Shown in pieces: positions 28,956 through 37,048 of a DNA stretch of 64,000 nucleotides (positions within the stretch are counted from its first letter, which is position 1; each line of letters opens with the position of its first letter). The stretch lies in NCBI RefSeq assembly GCF_039595395.1, contig NZ_JBCNLP010000001.1, positions 3,906,001-3,970,000 of the forward strand, written 5' to 3'. This stretch comes from Novosphingobium sp. (GTDB lineage Bacteria; Pseudomonadota; Alphaproteobacteria; Sphingomonadales; Sphingomonadaceae). A program made the position numbers and the translations under genes. The notes beneath the pieces were generated by a model. It ran no database searches and was not told the origin of the DNA. It saw nothing but the letters and a program-made list of their open reading frames with translations.

Positions 28956-29420
28956 TTACGCGCGGATGGCCACGATGGCGTCCACTTCCACCGCCGCGCC
29001 CAGCGGCAGCACCGGCACGCCCACGGCGCTGCGGGCATGCTTGCCATTGTCACCGAAGACCGCGACCATCAGTTCGCTCACGCCATTGGCGATCTGCGGC
29101 TGGGCGGTGAAGTCGCCGGTCGAGTTGATGAAGGCGCCCAGCTTGACGATCCGCTCCACCTTGTCGAGCGAGCCCAGCGCGGCCTTCAGCTGCGCCAGAA
29201 TCATCAGACCGCAAGCCTTGGCGGCGGCGGTGCCGTCTTCCACGCTGACGTCCTCGCCCAGACGGCCCTTGACCAGCGCGCCGTCGATAAAGGGCAACTG
29301 GCCCGAGACATGCGCCAGACCACCCGCGAGCACCACGGGCACATAGGCGGCGACAGGGGCGGCGGCGGCAGGCAGGGTGAGGCCCAGTTCGGCCAGTTTC
29401 GCTTCGATGATGTCAGTCAT
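28956..29420 (-). CDS. RidA-family protein
   Basis: 154 residues of the YjgF/YER057c/UK114 fold, whose archetype hydrolyses reactive enamine/imine intermediates from PLP enzymes. This is the longer subfamily (start MTDIIEAKLAELGLTLP, AYVPVVLAGGLAHVSGQLPF, ... AVGVPVLPLGAAVEVDAIVA). The Arg105 of classical RidA, needed for deaminase activity, has no clear counterpart near VGVPVLPLGA, so activity is not assured. Starts 8 bp inside the HAD hydrolase gene, so translationally coupled. Confidence 0.88.
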   Translation of the reverse strand: MTDIIEAKLAELGLTLPAAAAPVAAYVPVVLAGGLAHVSGQLPFIDGALVKGRLGEDVSVEDGTAAAKACGLMILAQLKAALGSLDKVERIVKLGAFINSTGDFTAQPQIANGVSELMVAVFGDNGKHARSAVGVPVLPLGAAVEVDAIVAIRA

Positions 29421-30042
29421 GGTCTTCTCCGTGGAGTTGCGCTTTCAGCCAGGGCAGCGCGCCCGCCCAATCGTCGATGCGGGCATGGGCGTGGCCTGCC
29501 TGAAAGGCGCAGGTGATATGGGGGGCCATCTCGGGCTCGCCGCAGAGATGCAGGCGGCCGATCTGCGGGGTGATCTGGAACGCCGAGTCGTGATGCTGGG
29601 CGATGTCGTCGATGAACACCGCGCGGCTGGGAGCGTATTCCTCAAGGATGGCGCGAATCGCCGGGCCCTTGGGGCCTTGGTTGGTAAAGACCCGCAAAGG
29701 CAGATTGTGCTGCGCCAGTTGCAGCGTGCGCGCCTCGTTGCGGTGATGCTCAAGGTTGGTGAGGCAGACCACATCGGCATGCTCGCCCAGCGCGGTCAGC
29801 GCTTCCACAGCGCCGGCGATCGGATTCTGGCGCGGCATCTCGGTGTCGAAAAAGCGGCCGAGCAGATCCCACATCTCGGCCTGGCTCAGCATCTCGCCCT
29901 TGCGGCTCATCGATTTGGAGAAGTCATTGCCGTTCATGACGAAGGCCACATCATGCTCCTGCGCCAACCAGGTGCGGAAGGGCGCGACCATATGCAGGAT
30001 CACTTCGTCGCAATCGGTGATGATCAGGGGGCGGGCGGCCAT
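29413..30042 (-). CDS. HAD-superfamily hydrolase
   Basis: 209 residues. The N-terminal DxD-type motif reads ITDCDEVIL (Asp10 nucleophile; the second acid is Asp12), motif II is CLTNLEHH with Thr, and motif IV is VFIDDIAQHHDSA. A cap-like insert lies at about 25-80. Substrate cannot be told from sequence. It is the middle gene of a compact DUF3572 - HAD - RidA set (3-bp gap upstream, 8-bp overlap downstream), which suggests a shared housekeeping role. Confidence 0.82.
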   Translation of the reverse strand: MAARPLIITDCDEVILHMVAPFRTWLAQEHDVAFVMNGNDFSKSMSRKGEMLSQAEMWDLLGRFFDTEMPRQNPIAGAVEALTALGEHADVVCLTNLEHHRNEARTLQLAQHNLPLRVFTNQGPKGPAIRAILEEYAPSRAVFIDDIAQHHDSAFQITPQIGRLHLCGEPEMAPHITCAFQAGHAHARIDDWAGALPWLKAQLHGEDHD

Positions 30043-30045
30043 GGC

Positions 30046-30297
30046 TCAGGCTCCCCAATCGGCGGCATTGGCCGCATCGTTGAGCTTGGCATGGGCGTCG
30101 GCCAGCACCTCGGGCGGCACCCCCAAAGCCTCGGCACAGGCGAGCAGATCGGGTTCGTAAGCCATCAGAAAATCCATCATTGCGGTCAGCACTTCGCGGC
30201 GCGAGGCCTCCCCGGCCCCCAGCCTGTCGCGCAATTCGTCGGGCGTGATGCCGGTGAGCGCGATCAGCCTTTCGGCGCGATCCTCGTCACCCAGCAC
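30046..30297 (-). CDS. DUF3572-family small protein
   Basis: 83 residues from GTG at 30297. The body GDEDRAERLIALTGITPDELR and MMDFLMAYEPDLLACAEALGVPPEVLADA matches DUF3572, an alphaproteobacterial family of unknown function. Relatives normally start about 15 residues earlier. Here that upstream part (DPQALALSALGW) is encoded in frame but has no usual start codon. The obvious ATG at 30379, with a nearby AGGGG, is one base out of frame. So either a rare start is used or there is a start-proximal indel. Confidence 0.75.
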   Translation of the reverse strand: MLGDEDRAERLIALTGITPDELRDRLGAGEASRREVLTAMMDFLMAYEPDLLACAEALGVPPEVLADAHAKLNDAANAADWGA

Positions 30298-30427
30298 CCA
30301 GCCCAGAGCGGAAAGTGCCAGCGCCTGCGGATCGGCGGGCTGTGGAGAGCTATCGCGAAGAATTGTCAGCGCCTTTCATAGCCCCTAGGGAGGGGGCGAG
30401 CGGCCATCGCCCGCAATGAGAGAACCC

Positions 30428-30793
30428 ATGGCAAAGCGCATTCTGGTTGTCGAGGACAACGATCTCAACCGCAAGCTGTTCTGCGACGTGCTGCGCTCGC
30501 AAGGCTATGGGGTGGAGCCGGTGGCCGACGGGCTGGAGGCGCTGGACCGCGCCCGCGATTTCGTGCCCAACCTGATCATCATGGACATCCAGATGCCCAA
30601 TGTTTCCGGGCTGGACCTGATCGAGGCGGCCAAGCGCGATCCTGTGCTGCGCACCATCCCCGTGCTGGCGGTCACCGCTTACGCCGGCAAGGGCGATGAA
30701 GACCGTATCCGCGATGCCGGCGCCGAAGGCTATCTCGCCAAACCCGTTTCCATCGGCCCCTTTATGGCCGCCGTCAGGGCGCTGGTGGAGTAG
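30428..30793 (+). CDS. divK: single-domain response regulator DivK
   Basis: 121 residues, one receiver domain with no output domain. Acidic pocket VVEDND (8-11), phospho-acceptor Asp53 (LIIMDIQMPNVSG), Thr in VLAVTAYAGKGDE and Lys in GYLAKPVSI. In Caulobacter DivK controls CckA through DivL and so CtrA phosphorylation. The M-P-N-V-S-G-L-D and AYAGKGDE stretches are DivK-specific. ATG at 30428 (MAKRILVV). Divergent from the DUF3572 set. No pleD follows, unlike Caulobacter. Confidence 0.93.
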   Translation: MAKRILVVEDNDLNRKLFCDVLRSQGYGVEPVADGLEALDRARDFVPNLIIMDIQMPNVSGLDLIEAAKRDPVLRTIPVLAVTAYAGKGDEDRIRDAGAEGYLAKPVSIGPFMAAVRALVE

Positions 30794-30890
30794 GATTCAT
30801 CCTACTTCCTGCCCCCAACGCCCCAATTGTGCCGCATTCTTGCCCCCTAGGGCGATGCTGAAATTCCCTTCCCATACCGGAGCCAAATCC

Positions 30891-31130
30891 ATGGACCGCG
30901 CCGCCACCGCCGAGAAGATCGCCGCGCTGATCGCCCCCTTCAACAAGAAGGAGATCGCCGTCACCGATGCCACCACCTTCGCGGGCGACCTCGAATTCGA
31001 CAGCCTGACGGTGATGGATTTCGTCGCCGCCATCGAGGATGAGTTCGACATCATCATCTCCATGAACCAGCAGGCCGAGATCGAAACCTACGGCCAGCTT
31101 GTCGATGCCGTGGTCAAGCTGCAGGGTTGA
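30891..31130 (+). CDS. acyl carrier protein for sphingolipid synthesis
   Basis: 79 residues with the ACP four-helix pattern and the phosphopantetheine serine in LEFDSLTVMDFVAAIEDEFDI. Ends 5 bp before the serine palmitoyltransferase gene. In sphingomonads an ACP of this type sits next to spt and presents the acyl chain to it; that pairing is why I assign this role. Not the fatty-acid-synthesis AcpP, which has DSLDTVELVM at that site. Confidence 0.85.
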   Translation: MDRAATAEKIAALIAPFNKKEIAVTDATTFAGDLEFDSLTVMDFVAAIEDEFDIIISMNQQAEIETYGQLVDAVVKLQG

Positions 31131-31135
31131 TTCCG

Positions 31136-32335
31136 ATGACCGACCTGTTCTCCAAATTCGACCCGCTGATCCAGATGCGGACCGACCTGCTCTCCACCGG
31201 CGTGACCGATCCCTTCGGTCTGGTGATGGAAAAGGTGATCTCGCCGACCGTGGCGGTGTGCAACGGGCGCGAGACGATCCTGCTCGGCACCTACAATTAC
31301 ATGGGCATGACCTTCGACGCGGATGTCATCGCGGCGGGCAAGCAGGCTTTCGACCTCTATGGCAGCGGCACCACCGGCAGCCGCGTGCTGAACGGCACCT
31401 ATTCGCCGCACCGCGATGTCGAGGATGCGCTGAAGGAATTCTATGGCATGGACCATGCCATGGTGTTCTCCACCGGCTATCAGGCCAATCTGGGCATCAT
31501 CAGCACCATCGCCGGCAAGGGCGACTACATCGTGCTCGACATCGACAGCCACGCCTCGATCTGGGACGGCTGCAAGATGGGCGATGCCGAGGTCGTGCCC
31601 TTCAAGCACAATGACATCGAGGCGATGGAAAAGCGCCTGCGCCGCATCCCCGAGGGTGCTGGCAAGCTGGTGATCCTCGAAGGCGTCTATTCGATGCTGG
31701 GCGATATTGCTCCGCTCAAGGAGATGATCGCCGTCGCCAAGAAGTATGGCGCGATGGTGCTGGTGGATGAGGCCCACTCGATGGGCTTTATCGGCCCCAA
31801 CGGGCGCGGTGTGGCCGAGGAGCAGGGCTGCCTCGACGATGTCGATTTCATCATCGGCACCTTCTCCAAGTCGGTCGGCACGGTGGGCGGCTTCTGCGTT
31901 TCGAACCATCCCAAGTTCGAGATCATGCGTCTGGTGTGCCGCCCTTACGTCTTCACCGCCTCGCTCCCGCCCAGCGTTGTCGCCACGGCGGCGACCAGCG
32001 TGCGCAAGCTGATGCATGCCGCCGACAAGCGCGCGCATCTCTGGGAGAACAGCCGCACCCTGCACAAGGGCCTGCGCGATGCCGGCTTCCAGCTTGGCAC
32101 GCAGGAGCCGCAGAGCGCCATCATCAGCGTCATCATGCCCGATCTGGAGCGTGGCGCTGGCATGTGGGAAGCGCTGCTGCATGAGGGGCTCTATGTAAAT
32201 CTGGCCCGCCCCCCGGCAACGCCTGCCAACATGACGCTGCTGCGCTGTTCGCTCTGCGCGCTGCACAGCGCCGATCAGGTGCAGACCATCATCGGCATGT
32301 TCCAGCGTGCGGGCCAGAAGGCCGGTATTCTCTAA
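31136..32335 (+). CDS. spt: serine palmitoyltransferase
   Basis: PLP enzyme of the alpha-oxoamine synthase family that condenses serine with an acyl thioester to 3-ketosphinganine, the first step of sphingolipid synthesis. 399 residues. Key segments: NYMGMTFDADVIAAGKQA, GSGTTGSRVLNGTYSPH, LVDEAHSMGFIGPNGRG, and the PLP-binding Lys in IGTFSKSVGTVGG. It lacks a membrane segment, like the soluble Sphingomonas enzyme. Closest alternatives (KBL, AONS) lack the ACP partner. Followed by a clear terminator. Confidence 0.93.
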   Translation: MTDLFSKFDPLIQMRTDLLSTGVTDPFGLVMEKVISPTVAVCNGRETILLGTYNYMGMTFDADVIAAGKQAFDLYGSGTTGSRVLNGTYSPHRDVEDALKEFYGMDHAMVFSTGYQANLGIISTIAGKGDYIVLDIDSHASIWDGCKMGDAEVVPFKHNDIEAMEKRLRRIPEGAGKLVILEGVYSMLGDIAPLKEMIAVAKKYGAMVLVDEAHSMGFIGPNGRGVAEEQGCLDDVDFIIGTFSKSVGTVGGFCVSNHPKFEIMRLVCRPYVFTASLPPSVVATAATSVRKLMHAADKRAHLWENSRTLHKGLRDAGFQLGTQEPQSAIISVIMPDLERGAGMWEALLHEGLYVNLARPPATPANMTLLRCSLCALHSADQVQTIIGMFQRAGQKAGIL

Positions 32336-32354
32336 GGCTTCAGCCTTGAACAGC

Positions 32355-32393
32355 AAAAGGCCCGGCGCTCCATCTGGAACGCCGGGCCTTTTT
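32355..32393. terminator. terminator after spt
   Basis: Stem AAGGCCCGGCG... / ...CGCCGGGCCTT with TTTTT on the plus strand and AAAA before the stem, so it may serve both spt and the convergent membrane gene. Confidence 0.85.
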
Positions 32394-32410
32394 CGTTGGG
32401 GCCTGCCAGC

Positions 32411-33061
32411 TCAGGCCGATTGGGTGATGCTGCTCATCGTGGCGTTGGAGCAAGGGTCCGCCGCCGTGCTCTTGTGGCTGCTCAGCATGGCGGCAGCGAC
32501 AAAACCGCCCACCACCAGCAGCAGGAAACCGGCGACGGCAAGGCCGAGATACTTGTCGATCCACGCCTTGATCGGCGCGCCGAACAGGCGGAACAGAATG
32601 CCCACGATCAAAAAGCTGATCGAGCGCGAGATCAGGCTTGCAGCCAAGAACTTGCCGATCGGCATGCCGACAAAACCGGCGGTGATGGTGATCAGCTTGA
32701 AGGGGATCGGCGTCGCGCCCTTCAGGATGATCGCGAGGAAGCCGGTGTCGCCGCGCAGCTTGCAAGCGGCATAGGGGAAGCTGTTCGTCAGATGCAGCGC
32801 CGAGAGCAGTTGCTCACCGATGCTGGCGAACAGGAAATGGCCGATGGTGTAGCCCAGCAAGCCGCCCGCCACCGAGGCCAGCGTGGTGATGATCGCGAAA
32901 CGCACCGCCTTCTTGGGCTGCGACAGGCACATCACCCCCAGCACGGCATGGGGCGGCACGGGGAAGAAGCTGGCCTCCACAAAGGCGAAGAGCGCCAGCC
33001 ACCATTCGGCGCGGCGGTCGGCGGCTTTGGCCATGGTCCAGGCGTAAAGTCGGCGCAGCAT
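32411..33061 (-). CDS. VTT-domain membrane protein, YqaA type
   Basis: 216 residues with about five hydrophobic segments. The E-A-S-F-F-P-V-P-P-H motif near 33 and KGATPIPFKLITITAGFVGM near 115 mark the VTT (SNARE-associated/DedA-like) fold of the YqaA branch. Relatives are thought to move lipids across the membrane; substrate unknown. ATG at 33061 (MLRRLYAW) is preferred over 33085. Divergent from the GTA cluster. Confidence 0.85.
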   Translation of the reverse strand: MLRRLYAWTMAKAADRRAEWWLALFAFVEASFFPVPPHAVLGVMCLSQPKKAVRFAIITTLASVAGGLLGYTIGHFLFASIGEQLLSALHLTNSFPYAACKLRGDTGFLAIILKGATPIPFKLITITAGFVGMPIGKFLAASLISRSISFLIVGILFRLFGAPIKAWIDKYLGLAVAGFLLLVVGGFVAAAMLSSHKSTAADPCSNATMSSITQSA

Positions 33062-33148
33062 TGGGATTCCTTGATCCAAAAGCACGGCGGGATCGCCAGC
33101 ACAGCCGCTGCTTAAGGCTCGCCTCGGGAATGGGCAAGCACGATCGAT

Positions 33149-33199
33149 GAACCCATATGGTTCTTTTTGATTGACATCGTCACGCTCGATGGGTACATA
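33149..33199 (+). promoter_or_regulatory. putative GTA cluster promoter with palindromic operator
   Basis: TTGACA at 33171-33176, 17-base spacer, TACATA at 33194-33199, giving a good sigma-70-like promoter about 60 bp before the first GTA gene. Seven bases before the -35 box is a palindrome, GAACCCATATGGTTC (33149-33163), a possible operator. The spacing is seen directly; the control function is inference. Confidence 0.5.
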
Positions 33200-33258
33200 T
33201 CAAGAACATCGCGATCAACCGAGTCGCTTCGGCCTCCCGATCGCCCCACCCCTGTTTC

Positions 33259-33744
33259 ATGGAAACCAAGATGGCGCGAAGCTCTTCGTCCGCCGGCAGC
33301 AAAGCCGCGCGGCCTCGTTCGCTCGGCGTCTGGAGCCGGGCCTTTCTCTCCGCGCTCGCCGAAAGCTGCAATGTGGCCGAGGCCGCGCGCAAGGCGGGCA
33401 TCACCACCACGCTGGCCTATGATACCCGCCGCAACAACGCTGCCTTCGCCCGCAAATGGCAGGCGGCACTGTGCGAGGGTTACGACAATCTGGAGATGGA
33501 GCTGCTCCACCGCCTGCGCAGCGGCGAATTGAAACCCACCCCCGCCCGCAAGACCGCCCTGCGCAGCTTCGACAATGCCAATGCCCTGCGCCTGCTGGCC
33601 GCTCACCGCGAGGCCGCCGCCCGCCAGCGCGCTATCCGCGACAATGACGATGCCGCCGCCGTGCTGGAGGGCCTCAACACCAAGCTGGAACGCATGCGCG
33701 AGCGCGTGCTGGCCGCGAAAAAGGGGGAACCGGATGGAGAGTGA
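33259..33744 (+). CDS. GTA small terminase-like protein
   Basis: 161 residues. Basic N-terminus, then a helix-turn-helix-like region (FLSALAESCNVAEAARKAGITTTLAYDTRRNN, about 32-65), as in DNA-binding small terminases, and a C-terminal charged helix (DAAAVLEGLNTKLERMRERVLAAKK). It lies just before the large terminase and overlaps it by 11 bp, the position of gene g1 in Rhodobacter GTA. ATG 33259 taken; ATG 33271 (MARSSS) is equally possible. Confidence 0.75.
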   Translation: METKMARSSSSAGSKAARPRSLGVWSRAFLSALAESCNVAEAARKAGITTTLAYDTRRNNAAFARKWQAALCEGYDNLEMELLHRLRSGELKPTPARKTALRSFDNANALRLLAAHREAAARQRAIRDNDDAAAVLEGLNTKLERMRERVLAAKKGEPDGE

Positions 33745-35071
33745 CCTCCCCCAAACCGACCGGCGCCTCGACTGGCTGCTGGGCCTGCCCGCCAAGGAAA
33801 GGCTGGCACAACTCTCCCGCCTCAGCCCCGAGGAGCTGGGCGCCATGGCCTATGACTGGCCGCTCTGGGCCCGCGCCAACCAGTTGCCCCCCAAGGGTGA
33901 CTGGCGCCTGTGGCTGGTGATGGCCGGGCGCGGCTTCGGCAAGACGCGGATGGGATCGGAGTGGGTGCGCATGGTGGCGCAATCCGACCCCATGGCCCGC
34001 ATCGCGCTGGTCGCCGCCTCTCTGGGCGAGGCACGCAGCGTGATGGTCGAGGGCGAGAGCGGCATCCTTGCCTGCTCGCCCCCGCGCCGCCGCCCGCGTT
34101 TCGAACCCTCGCTGCGGCGGCTGGTCTGGCCCCATGGCGCGGTGGCCACGCTCTATTCCGCCGCCGAGCCCGACAGTCTGCGCGGCCCCCAGCACAGCCA
34201 TGCCTGGTGCGATGAAATCGCCAAATGGGATAATTCGGCCTCTCGCGCGGAACTGGCCTGGGACAATATGCTGATGGGCCTGCGTCTGGGCGAGAAGCCT
34301 CAGGCCATGGCCACCACCACCCCGCGCGCGGTGCCGCTGCTCACCCGCCTGCTCAAGGATGAGGATGCCATCGTCACGCGGGGCCGCACCAAGGACAACC
34401 GCGCCAACCTGCCCGAACGCTTTATCCGCGAGACCCGCGCCAGCCTCGGCTCGGCGCTGCTGGCGCGGCAGGAGCTGGATGGCGAGATGCTGCTCGATCA
34501 CGCGGGCGCGCTGTGGACACGCGCCCTGATCGAGAGCTGCCGCGAAGCCTTCCCCGCCGCCCCGCCCGCGCGGATGGTGGTCGGCGTCGACCCGCCCGCC
34601 TCGGCGGAGGGCGACGCCTGCGGCATCGTGGTGGTGGCGCTGGGTCAGGACGGCATCGCCCGCGTGCTGGCCGATGCCAGCGTCACCCGCCCCAGCCCGG
34701 AACGCTGGGCGCGCGCCGTCGCGGAAACCGTCGCGCTGTGGAACGCCGACCGCGTGGTGGCCGAAGCCAATCAGGGCGGCGCCATGGTGGAAAGCGTGCT
34801 GCGCGCCGCCAGCATCGCCCTGCCCCTGCGGCTGGTGCATGCCACATGCGGCAAGAGCGCCCGCGCCGAGCCCGTTGCCGCGCTCTACGAAGCAGGCCGG
34901 GTGCGCCATTGCGGGCAATTCGCCGCGCTGGAGGATGAGCTATGCGGGCTCATCACCGGAGGCGCCTACCAGGGGCCGGGCCGCTCGCCCGACCGGGCCG
35001 ATGCCGCTGTCTGGGCGCTGACCGAACTGATGCTTCACCCGAATGCAGGCCCGCGCGTGCGCGACCTCTAA
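33734..35071 (+). CDS. GTA large terminase (DNA-packaging ATPase/nuclease)
   Basis: 445 residues. Walker A GRGFGKT (65-71) after WRLWLVMA, Walker B with Glu in HAWCDEIAKW, coupling motif ATTTPRAVPLL, and a C-terminal RNase H-like nuclease with GVDPPASAEGDACGIVVV, VVAEANQGGAMVES and DRADAAVWAL supplying the acidic residues. Motor and nuclease motifs look intact. In GTAs this enzyme packages random host DNA into heads. ATG at 33734 overlaps the small terminase. Confidence 0.92.
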   Translation: MESDLPQTDRRLDWLLGLPAKERLAQLSRLSPEELGAMAYDWPLWARANQLPPKGDWRLWLVMAGRGFGKTRMGSEWVRMVAQSDPMARIALVAASLGEARSVMVEGESGILACSPPRRRPRFEPSLRRLVWPHGAVATLYSAAEPDSLRGPQHSHAWCDEIAKWDNSASRAELAWDNMLMGLRLGEKPQAMATTTPRAVPLLTRLLKDEDAIVTRGRTKDNRANLPERFIRETRASLGSALLARQELDGEMLLDHAGALWTRALIESCREAFPAAPPARMVVGVDPPASAEGDACGIVVVALGQDGIARVLADASVTRPSPERWARAVAETVALWNADRVVAEANQGGAMVESVLRAASIALPLRLVHATCGKSARAEPVAALYEAGRVRHCGQFAALEDELCGLITGGAYQGPGRSPDRADAAVWALTELMLHPNAGPRVRDL

Positions 35072-35095
35072 CGCCCTTTTCGAAAGGCGACTCTC

Positions 35096-36295
35096 ATGAA
35101 ACTGCTGCAATCCCTCGCCGCCGCCTTCAAGGGCGGAGGGCCCCGCGTGCCGCTCGCCCGCCCCTATGGCTCGCCCCAATATGGCTCATACCCGAACTGG
35201 GGCGAGATCGGCGCCAACCGCCTGCCCTATGACTATCGCCGCGCGGTGGTCTGTGCCTATCTCGACAATCCGGTCGCTCATCGCGCGGTGCGGCTGGTGG
35301 CCGATGGCATCGGCGGGGCGCCGCTCTGCCAGACCGATCCGGCGCTCACCAGGCTGGTTACCGCCACCAGCGCGGGGCAGCCGCTGCTGGAGACGCTGGC
35401 CAGCCAGATGCTCCTCCACGGCAATGCCTATGTGCAGGTGCTCAAGGACGCCAATGGCTGGCCGGTCGAACTCTTCGCCCTGCGTCCGGAACGCGTGACG
35501 CTTGTCCCCGGTGCCAATGGCTGGCCCACCGGCATCACCTATCGTCTGGGCGAGCAGTTGCTCACCATCCCCATGGAGGATGCCGACGCCTCGCCCAACA
35601 TCATCCATATCCGCGACTATCACCCCGCCGACGATCATTACGGCACGGGCTGCCTTTCCGCCGCCGATCAGGCCGTGGCGACGCATAATGCCGCCGCCGC
35701 GTGGAACCGCTCGCTGCTGGAGAATGCCGCGCGGCCGTCCGGGGCGCTGGTTTACGATGCCTCCAACGGTGGCGGGCTTTCGACAGACCAGTTCGACCGG
35801 CTGCGCGATGAGCTGGCCCGCGCCTTTGCCGGCGGCGGCAATGCCGGGCGTCCGCTGCTGCTGGAGGGCGGGCTGAAGTGGCAGTCGCTCTCGATGAGCC
35901 CGGCGGATATGGATTTTGCCGCGCTGAAAGCGGCGGCGGCGCGCGATATTGCGCTGGCCTTCGGGGTGCCGCCGATGCTGCTCGGCCTGCCCGGCGATTC
36001 GACCTACAACAACTATAAGGAAGCCAACAAGGCGCTGTGGCGGCTGACTCTGTTGCCCTTGGCGGCGCGTTTGTTCGCGGCGCTGGGCGAAGGCTTGCAG
36101 GGCTGGTTCCCCGAGGCTCGCCTGGCCGTCGATGTGGACCGCGTACCCGCGCTGGCCGAGGACCGGCAGGCACTGTGGACTCAGGTGAATGGCGCCGCTT
36201 TCCTGTCGGATGCCGAAAAGCGCGTGCTGCTGGGCCTTCCGGAGGATCTGGCCGCGCCACCGCCCTGCGCCGCGCCCGAACAGGTGCAGCCATGA
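35096..36295 (+). CDS. GTA portal protein (HK97 type)
   Basis: 399 residues. Recognised from AYLDNPVAHRAVRLVADGIG, LLHGNAYVQVLKDANGWPVELFALRPERV, NIIHIRDYHPADDHYGTG, NAARPSGALVY, and GVPPMLLGLPGDSTYNNYKEANKALWRLTLLPL, the core of HK97-family portals. Forms the dodecameric ring at the capsid vertex through which DNA passes. Starts 24 bp after the terminase. Confidence 0.93.
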   Translation: MKLLQSLAAAFKGGGPRVPLARPYGSPQYGSYPNWGEIGANRLPYDYRRAVVCAYLDNPVAHRAVRLVADGIGGAPLCQTDPALTRLVTATSAGQPLLETLASQMLLHGNAYVQVLKDANGWPVELFALRPERVTLVPGANGWPTGITYRLGEQLLTIPMEDADASPNIIHIRDYHPADDHYGTGCLSAADQAVATHNAAAAWNRSLLENAARPSGALVYDASNGGGLSTDQFDRLRDELARAFAGGGNAGRPLLLEGGLKWQSLSMSPADMDFAALKAAAARDIALAFGVPPMLLGLPGDSTYNNYKEANKALWRLTLLPLAARLFAALGEGLQGWFPEARLAVDVDRVPALAEDRQALWTQVNGAAFLSDAEKRVLLGLPEDLAAPPPCAAPEQVQP

Positions 36296-36612
36296 GCCGC
36301 CCCCTCAACCGCGAGGATATGCTCGCCCGGCTGATGGCGCAGGATCGGGCCTCGGGCGGCGATCTGGTGACCTTGCGCGCCATTGTCGAGGAAGCCAGCG
36401 AACTCGGCGCCGAAAGGATGCTCTACCGCATGGGGCTGAGCGATGCGGGCGCCAGCGAGGACCTGTCCGAACTGCGCGACCTGTTGCAGGCATGGCGCGA
36501 TGCCAAGGCCAGCGCCTGGCGCGCGGTCATCGACTGGACGGTGCGGGGGCTTCTGGCGCTGCTGCTGATCGGCATCGCCGTGCGCTCGGGCGCGCTGGCG
36601 CCTTGGCGATGA
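36292..36612 (+). CDS. DUF6127-family small membrane protein of the GTA cluster
   Basis: 106 residues. A soluble helical part (EDMLARLMAQDRASGGDLVTLRAIVEEASELGAERML) and one C-terminal membrane helix (about 82-100, GLLALLLIGIAVRSGAL). Starts in ATGA overlap with the portal stop. The same gene, often called g3.5, sits between portal and protease in other alphaproteobacterial GTAs. Role unknown. Confidence 0.75.
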   Translation: MSRPLNREDMLARLMAQDRASGGDLVTLRAIVEEASELGAERMLYRMGLSDAGASEDLSELRDLLQAWRDAKASAWRAVIDWTVRGLLALLLIGIAVRSGALAPWR

Positions 36613-37013
36613 GCGAGGCGTCCTTGCGCTTCGCCGGCTACGCCGCCCTCTTCGACAAGCGCGACGCCGGGCGCGACACCATCCGCCCCGGCGCCTTCAC
36701 CCGCACGCTGGCCAGCCGCGACGCGCCTTTGCCGCTCTATTGGCAGCACAACCCCGCCCAGCGCATCGGCTGGATCGAGCAGGCGGGCGAGGACGAGCGC
36801 GGTCTGCGCATCCTCGCCAGCATCGACAATCCGGCAGGAGGCGCCGCCGCCGCGCTGAAGGCAGGCCGGGTGAACGGCCTCTCCTTCGGCTACCGCGCCC
36901 GGCGCTTCACCCGCGACGAGGCAGGGCGCGATCTGCACGACATCGACCTCTTCGAGATCAGCCTGGTGACCCACCCCATGCAGCATGGGGCGCGGGTCCA
37001 CATGATCGCCTGA
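36609..37013 (+). CDS. GTA prohead protease (HK97 family)
   Basis: 134 residues, short for the family. RFAGYAALFDKRDAGRDTIRPGAFTRTL, LPLYWQHNPAQRIGWIE with the catalytic His, and NGLSFGYRARRFT with the Ser, then LFEISLVTHPMQ. Cleaves the capsid N-terminal delta domain during head maturation. ATGA overlap with the preceding gene. Confidence 0.92.
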   Translation: MSEASLRFAGYAALFDKRDAGRDTIRPGAFTRTLASRDAPLPLYWQHNPAQRIGWIEQAGEDERGLRILASIDNPAGGAAAALKAGRVNGLSFGYRARRFTRDEAGRDLHDIDLFEISLVTHPMQHGARVHMIA

Positions 37014-37048
37014 TCCTCATTTCTCCCCGTGTGAAAGGCCTTGATTGC

